From Funneliformis mosseae (lineage: Eukaryota; Glomeromycota; Glomeromycetes; Glomerales; Glomeraceae), in the NCBI GenBank assembly GCA_910592005.1, contig CAJVPP010002784.1, positions 1 to 13,536 of the forward strand: a DNA stretch of 13,536 bases. The letters run 5' to 3'. Numbering within the stretch: position 1 is the stretch's first letter; the number at the start of each line of letters is the position of its first letter. Positions 1 to 7,907 of the stretch are shown piece after piece. Both the position numbers and the translations under genes were made by a program. The notes under the pieces are model-generated. The model saw only the letters and a list, made by a program, of their open reading frames with translations, was not told the DNA's origin and did no database searches.

Positions 1-84
1 CGATTTTCCTGGTGATCATTGGTGACGTTAGTTGGCACAGTCATTTAGTTGCGCAAATGGATTATCACTAACAACGTTATAAAA
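1..84. other. Left margin of ordinary composition, before the AT-rich block
   Basis: These bases are visibly richer in G and C than the next several kilobases and contain CpG sites. An 8-bp palindrome TTGCGCAA lies at 49-56, and loosely complementary ACGTTAGT and ACTAACAACGT stretches flank it. No reading frame is recognisable. It probably represents the sequence next to the decayed transposon block, but no terminal repeat or target-site duplication could be paired across the boundary. Confidence 0.4.
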
Positions 85-1429
85 TATATAGAAAATATAT
101 TAAATAATGATTAATAAATTTTGATCTAAAATGAAGACTCTATTACCATTGCCATCTTGATCTTATCTTCAATTAGAAAAATTACAACATCATCAAAATA
201 TATAAAGAATATTATGATAAAAATAACTTCAAACTAATAATAATCAAATCTTTCTATTATTTAAATATTTACTTCATCCTAATGCTTACACTTCTTATAA
301 AATAATTAATGAGAATATGACAATACCTATTCATACATTTATATGTACTGAAGATTCCTATTTTTACTAAAAACAACTTTATCTTAATGCAATGATTAAA
401 AAAATGGAATTGCCAATATATTTATAACCTTAAGCATGCTGAAAGTCAATAGATTTATCTTCATAATATACTTTTTAATAGTGATAATAGTAATATTCTA
501 CCTACAAAAGACTTTTTCATTATACTAATTATTTTATTCACAAATTTAAATCTTTGAAAAATAAATTTTTTAAAAAACTAGAACTGACAGATTTTGAAGA
601 GATAACAGTCTTTTTTGATAGAGTTGAATTTTAAAACAGAGGTACTACTCATATGTATAGTTGCTACTGGATTACTAATAGTATTAAAAAAATAATTAAT
701 AATAATATTATACATTCAACTATATCAGATTTAACATATGAACCTAAATTTTATGCTGCAGTTGTAGCTAATCAAATATATACCTATAATGAAAAGTGTA
801 AAGGTCTTGCACCTTCAGGACAAACTTATAAAAAAGGATTTCTATGATTTTATTATAAAATAACTCATTATGAAGAAGGAAACTCTCGATATATTTATAA
901 ATATCTAACAAAAGCTGATTCATAAGTTGTATTATATCACTCTGCTATTCTCTTACTCTAGGATGCACATATAAATATATAATATATAACAGTTAAAGGA
1001 TTTGCTAGATATATAAGTAAATATATCGTAAAAAAAAAACTATCTCATATATTTAATGTTTAAGAAAATGATTTATTAAGAGAATATTTTATAGCATAAA
1101 GAATCAGTTCTATGAAACTTATATTTCTTCTACTTAGACATCAAATTTGTAATTCTTCTGTTACTATAAAATTTTTAACTACTGAACCATCAAATATAAG
1201 AACTTGAACTATAATTTCAATTTATATGATAGAAGATGATGATAAAAATCCATATTATGATGATAATATCATGAAATACATGGCCTATCCTTATTATTCT
1301 GAATTTAATAACTTAACATCCTTAATATTTTGAAAAATATTCTATTATATCTTCATCACTACTTCTATATTATGTTAAATTTATCTTGATAAATTAGATA
1401 ATTATGTTATAAAATGTTTTAAAGAAATA

Positions 1430-1601
1430 CAGTCAACTCTTGATATAGCGAACTCTTGATATAACGAATTTTTTGAACAAATATAATAAAAATACTCTTG
1501 TTATAGCAAATTGGCCAATCAAATCTCTTAAAATCTTCACTATAGCCTTATAGCGAAGTTGAAGTCTAGGACATAGAGTTCGTTATAATAAGAGTTGACT
1601 G
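1430..1601. mobile_element. pogo/Tc1-mariner-type MITE with TA target duplication, inside the Helitron
   Basis: The element runs from CAGTCAACTCTT to AAGAGTTGACTG and is flanked by TA on both sides (1428-1429 and 1602-1603). The terminal inverted repeats, counted with the TA, match at 26 of 29 positions (1428-1456 against 1575-1603). The consensus start, CAGTCAACTCTTnnTATAnCGAA, resembles pogo/Fot-like termini. At 172 bp it can encode nothing, so it would have depended on a transposase elsewhere. Removing the element and one TA (174 bp, 58 codons) restores an uninterrupted Helitron register (GAA ATA|GTT ATT AGA), which pins the insertion site. Unlike its surroundings it keeps several CpG sites (near 1449, 1465, 1553, 1581). 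Confidence 0.85.
1435..1466 (+). repeat. Tandem 16-bp subterminal repeat in the MITE
   Basis: AACTCTTGATATAGCG (1435-1450) is followed directly by AACTCTTGATATAACG (1451-1466), one transition apart. A more degraded third copy, TACTCTTGTTATAGCA, follows near 1492. Repeated subterminal motifs are the usual form of transposase-binding sites in pogo-like elements; that function is inferred here. Confidence 0.7.
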
Positions 1602-3211
1602 TAGTTATTAGATATCAATTTTTAAAAATTGAAGATGGTGAACCATATTTCTATCAACAATTATTCTTAAAAATCCCTATAAGAAATAAATCTGATTATT
1701 GAATAATATTAAATAGTTCTTATTATAAAAAGCTTTTATCATTATTTCCTGATTTTTTATCTGAATTACAAAATCAAATTACAAATACTTAACAATCTCA
1801 TATAATACAATTAAATAATCAATTTTCTAAAATGTTATCTAGATTTCTATTATCACTTAATTAATAACTTCTATCAAATCTTTCACATATAATATAATTA
1901 CAAATGAATGATTTAAAATTACTTTCTTATATATTTCCAAAAACTGCAATTTTAGAATTATCACAAGATCAATATCATATTTTATTTATTATTAGAATGT
2001 ATTTAGAAAAAAATGATAGTATAAAGTGGCTATGCTTTTTTATAACTGGTCTTGCTGATATTGAAAAATCCTATATTATACATATGATTATTAATTTATT
2101 TAAGTAAAAACATTTTAATTATTTACTTTTGGCACTTAAAGAAGTAGTAGCTCAAAATATAAATGGTAAAAATAATACATTCTGAATTAAGAATTATAAA
2201 TACTCAAAGAGGTTTTAATACTTGTGCTCATACTGATAATAAATTTAAATCTAAATTAAAAAATGCTGATCTATAATTATTGAAGAAATCTTTATGGTTT
2301 TAGCTAAATTATTAGATTTTATTTCAAATACTTTTGCAAATCTTCATAATAATGCTATAATCTTTAGTGGAGCTGCTACTTGGTTATTATTTTTTTTATT
2401 ATTTTTAAAATTTCCACAACGATAAAATAATAATTAAATATTTTATCAAATTTTATAAGAAATACAATTTGGTAATATCTCTACTGAAACTTGAAATATT
2501 TTATAACAATATCACTCTGAATTTTTAATTAAATCTGTAATTAAAATATCCTTTAATACTACCTATATAGTTAGATTTAGAGAAAATGCACAAATAATCA
2601 ATATAACAATCTGTAATATACTTTCTATTTCTAATATTAAATTTTTACTTTCACAAGCTTCAGATTTTGTAACTTCTATTCATTGAGATCGATTTCTTTG
2701 CAATAAAATGTTTAAATTAAAAACTAATCTATCATCCTATATTAAATTATAACCTGATGTACGTGTTATGTTTCTTAATAATTCTCTTATTAATCAAAGA
2801 ATATGCAATGGTACAATGGGTTTAATTACTGATATAAATCTTTCAGAACTAAGTGTGTAAGTTATCTTTTTTATTTAAGGTTTTATAATAGACTTAAATG
2901 TTTATAAACAAACTTATTATTTTAAAATCAATAGAAATAATTACCATTGAACTTAATTTCCTTTATAAAATTATTTCACTCTTACTGTTTATAAATTTCA
3001 AGGATTTACTTTACCTAAATTTACACTTGCTCTAGATGAAAACATATTTTTAATTAGTCAAGCTTATATTGCTTTTAGTAGATATTCTAAATGAAATAAT
3101 GTAAACATATCTCATCTTGATAAATCTGCTTTTATAACTGATCTTGATGTAATACTAGAATAATAATGATTAGAAACTATATTTAGAACAAATCCTCACC
3201 TATTTTTATAA

Positions 3212-4239
3212 TTTACTCATTAACAATTTATTTACCTATCTTAATTAATAACTAAATTTATTTTAATAAATATTTATAATTTATATAAAAAAAATAAATC
3301 TTTTCATAATAATAAAAATTATTTTTTCTTTATTTTATATTTTATAAATAAAAAATAATATACAATTTTATTTATTATTTATTTACTAATATTTATAAAA
3401 TATTTATTTATATTACTGATTATTAATATTTATTATCATAAAAAAATTACAAATTTTTTTACAATTAAATCAATCAATAAAATACCATAAGTAAAATTAT
3501 TAGACTATTATAATGTTATATTATTTTATTTTTTATATACCTGTCATAGTTATTAAAAAAAAAAAGTACTGGCTAGTTTATAATAAATTTTACTTGATAT
3601 TATAAATTCTTAATTAAATATTATAATTGTAAAAAAAAATGATTAGAATTAAAAATTCATTATAGTTATATTACATTTTTATTATTTTTAATAAAAGAAT
3701 TATATATAAATTATTTGTATTATTTAACTTTTATTATAAATTATTTGTGTTTAAATCAAAAAATAGTTTAATAATAATTTTTTTTTTATAATTATCATAA
3801 TCTTTAATTTAAAAAAAAAAATAAATTTTTATCTTAAACTTTAGTAGTAATTAATTTTTAACAATCAGATTTTTAATTATTTTATCTATTAAAAATTAGT
3901 ATTTATATTATTTATTTTCTTAGTTAATTAGTTTTACTTATTAATTATCTTTTTAGTTAGTTATTTTTTCTTATGTTTTTTTTTTTTAAATTAGTTAATA
4001 TTTTTTATTCAATTATTTTTTAAAAATAATTTTTTAATATTTAATATAATTTTAGTAATTATTATTTTTTATAATAATTATTTCTATAAAAATAATTTAC
4101 AATTATCTATTATTAATCTAAAATATAGTGTAAAAATACTAGGAGTAATAAAAGTATTGCACAGTCAAGAATTAGATAATTTGTAAATTTTTAATAAATA
4201 ATTGAGCTATATTATTTTTAATAATATATTAGCTGAAAC
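3212..4239. other. Extremely AT-rich non-coding stretch downstream of the Helitron frame
   Basis: The sequence is almost pure A and T, with many homopolymer runs (for example poly-A at 3555-3566 and near 3811, poly-T near 3781 and 3978). No CpG was noticed over most of it. All six frames are closed by frequent stops. A CTAGT lies near 3573 and could mimic a Helitron 3' end, but there is no convincing hairpin 10-12 bases upstream. I see no gene, tRNA or clear repeat here. Confidence 0.6.
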
Positions 4240-4484
4240 ATTTTATTTATTGTTTAGTTTAAAATAATACAAAGTATAAGATCTAATTTTAAAAAATCTT
4301 TACTTTTCAATTCTTTACACTTTATATATTTTCATTAAAGGATCAGCTTTTAGCTTTTTATATATTTTTACTAATTAATAAGCTGTAAATATTCAAATAG
4401 AGTCAGTCAATAATATCTTATATAATTTATGATTTTTGAGTTACTGAACCTAATTTTTTTTGCTTTAATAATGGTATTTTAGCC
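4240..4484 (-). pseudogene. Possible decayed coding segment of a transposon protein, family not identified
   Basis: If TAA and TAG are read as Gln and TGA as Trp, as in the neighbouring Helitron, one - strand register gives a basic, protein-like N-terminal segment. It includes KAKKIRFSNSKIINYIRYYW, with a TGA at the final Trp (4407-4409), followed by LTLFEYLQLIN and later KSKDFLKLDLIL. The alternation of basic and aromatic residues looks unlike random AT-rich translation, and it faintly recalls N-terminal regions of large DDE transposases of glomeromycotan fungi. That similarity is from memory and weak. The frame fades into Lys/Asn/Ile noise below about 4240, and no start codon or terminal repeats could be assigned. 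Confidence 0.3.
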
Positions 4485-5559
4485 TTTAATAAAAATATAA
4501 TATGCAATATTAAAAAATAAAGATTTTTTAAAATTTGATTTTAAGAATTGTAATATATTAAATTAAACAAATAATAAAAATATTTTATTAATATAATAGA
4601 TATCCAAAATAATTTTAATAAAATATAGTTCAGTTTTTAATGAAAATTTTATTTAATATCTTATTTTTGATTGTATAATATTTTTGTCACCTCTCAGTAT
4701 TTACAATTTAAATATAATAGCACAAGATATTTGTTTGTTTTTTTACTCTTTATTTGAGTTGATATTTATTAATATGCTATTATAATAGTTTTATAATTTT
4801 AATTAAAATTACAAAGAGTAATTAAAACTAAGCCAATTATTAAAGAATCACAGGTAAGATTTTATAATAATATTAAAGATTATTCTCAATGTAAAAATAT
4901 GTAAATTAAACACAAAATAAATATAAAGATAATATAAAGATATTTTAGAGATTACGCTTTAGAGACTTCAAGTTAATACAGTGAATCAATATAATATTAT
5001 ATAATAAGTTTATTGATAATTAATTAAAAGGAATTGCAAATAAATGCAATGATTTATCATTAAATTATAATAATTTCAAAAGGTTGCAAAGAATAAGTTT
5101 ATACTTAGTTAATTATACTTCTTTATTAATATAATATATAAATTCAATATCTAAATAATTAATATTTCTCAGTTTACTTTTAATAAGATCTAATAAAAAT
5201 ACAAAGATATTTATACATATTGAATAATTAATAAAATAAACTAAACTAAATATATTTAAGAAAATAAAGTTATTATTTTATTAGGCAATAAAGTTATCAT
5301 ATTAATAAATTGCTAGATCTGCAAGTAACTGAATAGATATCTATAATTTATATGATTATCAAGGATAATAAAATTAACATTTAGAAATTTACATGATAAT
5401 TGACAATAATAAAATGAATAAAGTGATCTTTTTAATGATCTATATGGTAATAAAGTTGACTTTTAATTTATTAATTATTTTTATATAAAATTTTATCTTT
5501 TATAATATATTTGTTTACTATTAATTTATTACAAATTATTTTATTATATGAATTTAAAA
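4485..5559. other. AT-rich non-coding stretch between transposon relics
   Basis: No reading frame of useful length appears on either strand. Apart from the recurrent AATAAAGTT-type motif at 5264-5460 I see no ordered structure. CpG is nearly absent (one near 4956). It most likely consists of older transposon DNA decayed beyond recognition. Confidence 0.5.
5264..5460 (+). repeat. Degenerate recurrent AATAAAGTT motif
   Basis: Variants of GGYAATAAAGTTRWC recur near 5264 (AAAATAAAGTTATT), 5284 (GGCAATAAAGTTATC), 5364 (GGATAATAAAATTAAC), 5402 (GACAATAATAAAATGA) and 5446 (GGTAATAAAGTTGAC). Spacing is irregular (about 20-80 bases). This could be a decayed satellite-like array or chance in AT-rich DNA. 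Confidence 0.3.
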
Positions 5560-5561
5560 TA

Positions 5562-6168
5562 CAGAGGGTCATTAAAAGTCTCTGAATACTTTTTGGATCA
5601 ATATGAAACAAAATTTTAAAGTTTAATCAAAAAAAGTTTAATAATATTTTTATTTAAATAAGATTTGCTCTACATTTTGTACTAAGTAACTAGTACTTAG
5701 TTGGGCCTTCTTTTACTTTAATTATAGCTCAGATTCACTATAGCATATTATCGATTAAATTTTTGATAGTATGTATAAAAATTTTGTAATAAGGAGTGGT
5801 TGACCAGAATAAAGCCTTAAATTAGTGATTCTAGTATTATTCATTCTTTTTAAAGTATCAAATACTATTGATACTTCATATATAATAGTTGTAATAATAG
5901 TTCGATAACTGTTATCATGTCAATGGTAATAAAATATCATTCTGCGTTATTCTTTTGTTAACTCTTTAATCATTTTCATAGTTTTTGAAGGATGAAGTTT
6001 ATTTGAGTTAAAGTCAAAATAAACAAATAAAATATGCATTTATTAAGTTTGATTCATATAAATAAAATCCAATATATCATATGACCGCAGTATTATTAAG
6101 TCACATGATATTACCAGTATGAAATCGCACTTAAAAAATGGTGTTTAGAGACTTTTGGCAACTCTCTA
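5562..6168 (-). mobile_element. Internally deleted Tc1/mariner element with TA target duplication
   Basis: Imperfect terminal inverted repeats of about 28 bases bound the element. The left starts CAGAGGGTCATTAAAAGTC and the right, on the other strand, TAGAGAGTTGCCAAAAGTC; both continue into TCTCTRAAYAC. The differences between the two are transitions. TA dinucleotides flank it (5560-5561 and 6169-6170). At 607 bp it is well short of the 1.2-1.8 kb usual for autonomous Tc1/mariner elements. Between the ends, on the - strand, lie only the transposase's N-terminal DNA-binding part and its last few dozen codons. It therefore looks like a deletion derivative that could only have moved with help and is now decayed. 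Confidence 0.8.
5690..5970 (-). pseudogene. Tc1-like transposase remnant: N-terminal HTH joined to C-terminal tail, DDE core missing
   Basis: On the - strand, 5970-5785 reads KELTKE, a stop, then RRMIFYYH and VFDTLKRMNNT, and ends SGQPLLITK. This is the helix-turn-helix and linker with the degenerate GRPR-like SGxPLL typical of Tc1 transposases. In another frame, 5767-5690 reads IKNLIDNML, three stops, then AIIKVKEGPTKY and a TAG (5690-5692). The xxAKGGPTKY-stop ending is characteristic of many Tc1 transposases, so this TAG is probably the natural terminator. The roughly 250 residues holding the catalytic Asp-Asp-Glu are absent. Internal stops and substitutions (for example GGA to GAA, GCA to GTA) fit C-to-T/G-to-A decay. 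It is non-functional. Confidence 0.75.
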
Positions 6169-6170
6169 TA

Positions 6171-6955
6171 TGTTAATGCTTTAGATTTATAAATAGTCCC
6201 TGTTATCTAGTATAATTATATTTTTTAAAATCCATTTTATAAAATTAATTCAAATTTATTAAATTATTTTTTTAATTTTTTAAAGCGTAAATATAAAATT
6301 AATTGTAGAAAAATTATAATATTTTAATACCTAATGATCATAAAAAGATAAAATAAAGTTATAAAACTTTAAAAGTTTTTTATTCTTTATAATAATTTTT
6401 TTTGGTTAATTTAGGATTAAAGCAAATTATTACTTTTAATATATTTTTACTAATTTTATATTAAATTCAAATTTTAATTTAAATAATAGAAATAATTTCA
6501 AAAAAATGGTTATTTCTAATCCAACTTCTTTAAAATTAAATAAATAATCAATAAAATACTTAAACTATTATATGTTAATTATACAAATATTTAAAAGTTA
6601 TTTCAAATAATGATTTTTTTAATTTATAAGGTTTTTATTTGATTTTATACTTATAATTATTTATTATTTTAAAAATTACTAATATACTGTAATTTTTTTT
6701 TAGAATGATATTTATAATTATTAAGCTAATCATTAAATTATTAATTTAAAGAAAAACCCTTTATTTTTAATATTACAATTAATTAGGCAGGATAAACAAA
6801 TCATCAAATAATCTGTCATTGCATTAAGCGTAACTTTAATTTAAATTTATTTTTAAATTATTTAAAATAAAGAAATCTTTAATATAGATAAAAGTAAAGA
6901 GAAAATATCAAAAAAAAAAAGAAAAACATACTTTTCATACTATTTTATAAATCAT
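6171..6955. other. AT-rich non-coding stretch at the right part of the decayed block
   Basis: Frequent stops occur in all frames and CpG is almost absent (6284, 6829). Poly-T and poly-A runs are common, including a poly-A run at about 6911-6920. Nothing recognisable. Base composition changes near 7020. Confidence 0.5.
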
Positions 6956-7279
6956 TTAATATTTTAAATAGAAGTTATAAACTAATTCTTTAAACATATA
7001 TAGCATTAATTTTGTAATCATAAAAATCTGAAATTTGCAATTTTGGCCGGAGTTAAAATCAATTCTTTTAACCTTTATTAACATGTTAAATCTACTTGTT
7101 TCACCTGCTTTAACAACTTTAATCAGCTCTTTTTCATTGCATTCAGAAGATGAAGTCAAGAATATTTTATTCTCATCAAAGGCCATATCATTGAAGAGTG
7201 CCATGAGATTTTTAATATTTAGCATGTATTGGATGAAGTCAAAGACAAAACAGCAGAGCTGATCATGGTGGGTAACCAT
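6956..7279 (-). CDS. Unrecognised 107-codon ORF, possibly a gene fragment
   Basis: The frame opens at the first ATG (7279) after an upstream stop (7289-7291) and ends at 6956. I do not recognise the protein. The first 80 or so residues have mixed composition, with hydrophobic and charged segments such as FVFDFIQYMLNIKNLMALFN, then SSECNEKELIKVVKAGETSR and FNMLIKVKRIDFNSGQN. The last 25 become AT-driven (Ile, Met, Phe, Tyr, Lys). The change of composition inside the frame, near 7020, suggests a truncated coding fragment running into the AT-rich block. There is no signal peptide and no clear domain. The overlapping + strand frame at 7035-7262 is probably its shadow. It could also be an exon of a split gene, or chance. 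Confidence 0.35.
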   Translation of the reverse strand: MVTHHDQLCCFVFDFIQYMLNIKNLMALFNDMAFDENKIFLTSSSECNEKELIKVVKAGETSRFNMLIKVKRIDFNSGQNCKFQIFMITKLMLYMFKELVYNFYLKY

Positions 7280-7326
7280 ATCATTTTGTTACTTGTTCAT
7301 TCCAATTAGAGCTCCGCAATAAGCAG

Positions 7327-7458
7327 AACCGCTTGCAAGCCAAACGAGCCAGCTCGTCTAGGCTCGGCTCGAGCCACTATAAAACGAGCCGCGAGCCAGA
7401 CAAGCCGGCTTCTGCTGTGGCTTGGCTCGTGCCGCAGCTCGACTCGTTGGCTTGCATT
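7327..7458. repeat. Left AGCC/GGCT-rich arm of a GC-rich repeat island
   Basis: Dense GAGCC and GGCTC units alternate in both orientations. The palindrome GCTTGCAAGC (7331-7340) opens the arm, and AAGCCGGCTT lies at 7402-7411. The sequence can fold into many hairpins (for example GGCTCGGCTCGAGCC around 7359). CpG is abundant, in sharp contrast to the block ending some 300 bases upstream. The small ORFs that cross it are side effects of the repeat. Confidence 0.7.
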
Positions 7459-7810
7459 TTCTTCTTTGAAGTAAATAAACCCAAAGGAGGTTTTTCTTTG
7501 AAGAAAAGATGCTCCGATGGCGTTTACTTAAAGAAAAACGCACCCGGGACCGAATTTCTTTAAAGGAATTCGCTTCCGGAGCGATTTCCTTTAATGATTT
7601 CGCTTCCGTAGCGATTTCTATAAAGATTTCGATTCCGGATGCTATTCCTCCAAAGGAAAAGCCACAGAGACGATTCCCTTCAAGGAAATCCCTCCGGAAG
7701 CGAAATCCTTAAAGGAAATCGTTCCGGAAACATTTCTCTCGAAAGGAATCGTTCCGAGAACGTTTTTCTTAATGAGAAACGGTTTACTCGACGAAATTTC
7801 GTTTCGAAAT
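7459..7810. repeat. Minisatellite of about 30-bp palindromic units
   Basis: About eleven diverged units of 29-32 bases follow one another, each built on TTTCCTTTAAAGGAAATCG with TTCCGGAA in the middle. The clearest copy, 7562-7592, is an imperfect palindrome centred on TCCGGA (7575-7580). Later units near 7690-7750 keep CCGGAAGCG, GTTCCGGAA and GTTCCGAGAACG. Because the period is near 30, both strands give open frames with an approximate ten-residue repeat (FASGAISF-like on +, VSGTISF-like on -). Since palindromic DNA gives similar frames on both strands, coding is unlikely. Confidence 0.7.
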
Positions 7811-7907
7811 ATTAAGCTTGCAAGCCGGCTTGGCTTGGCTTGGCTTTTCGATTGATTTCCCGAGCCGAGCCGAGCCGGAAAAAAGTGGCGCCAAGCCAAG
7901 CCGGCTT
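7811..7907. repeat. Right AGCC/GGCT-rich arm of the GC-rich island
   Basis: This arm opens with the same palindrome as the left arm (GCTTGCAAGC, 7816-7825) and contains GGCTT runs, then GAGCC runs (7861-7876). AAGCCGGCTT occurs at 7822-7831 and 7898-7907. The arms share motifs but do not form clean terminal inverted repeats, and no target-site duplication was found. Confidence 0.65.

Larger units (their letters stand above)
272..3211 (+). pseudogene. Decayed Helitron replicase/helicase (Rep HUH plus PIF1-like helicase)
   Basis: This is a relic of the rolling-circle transposase of a Helitron. Reading through stops, the order is an N-terminal region (about 272-540), a Rep domain, and a PIF1-type SF1 helicase (about 1900-3211). 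The Rep domain shows a degraded HUH motif at 650-658 (His-Met-Tyr where His-x-His is expected) and a tyrosine motif RYISKYIVKK from 1007. Helicase motif I at 2048-2071 reads GLADIEKS instead of GxAGTGKS, motif II is IIEEIFM (2276-2296), and late motifs KFQGFTLP (2996 on) and YIAFSR (3065-3082) are clear. From 632 to 3211 one register holds, with a compensated shift only between about 2171 and 2281. By hand count it has 32 internal stops: 22 TAA, 9 TGA and 1 TAG. These fall where Gln, Trp or Arg is expected. Further small shifts lie near 420, 440 and 530. A MITE interrupts it at 1430. No Helitron ends (5' TC, 3' hairpin plus CTRR) were recognised. The family assignment is firm; the 5' limit is not. 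Confidence 0.9.

Noticed and set aside
653..847. 64-codon ORF as an independent small gene.
   Set aside because: It is a piece of the Helitron Rep domain between two premature stops; its ATG is an internal Met of the HUH motif.
1904..2107. 67-codon ORF as an independent gene.
   Set aside because: It is the start of the Helitron helicase domain between premature stops, with a destroyed Walker A motif.
632..3211. A reassigned genetic code (TAA/TAG as Gln, TGA as Trp) instead of decay.
   Set aside because: The TAG at 959 sits where Trp is expected, and the TGAs at 1205 and 2948 sit where Arg fits, so no single reassignment works. The broken Walker A and HUH residues and the normal TAG ending the Tc1 tail also favour decay. 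Family expectations are from memory.
3560..3580. GGCTAGTTT as a Helitron 3' end (CTRR-T).
   Set aside because: No stable hairpin 10-12 bases upstream, and CTAG is too short to trust in AT-rich DNA.
7035..7262. 75-codon + strand ORF.
   Set aside because: Opposite-strand shadow of the more protein-like frame at 6956-7279.
7333..7899. Four ORFs of 61-85 codons on both strands in the GC-rich island.
   Set aside because: They are by-products of a palindromic minisatellite with a period near 30 and of AGCC arrays; frames are open on both strands at once.
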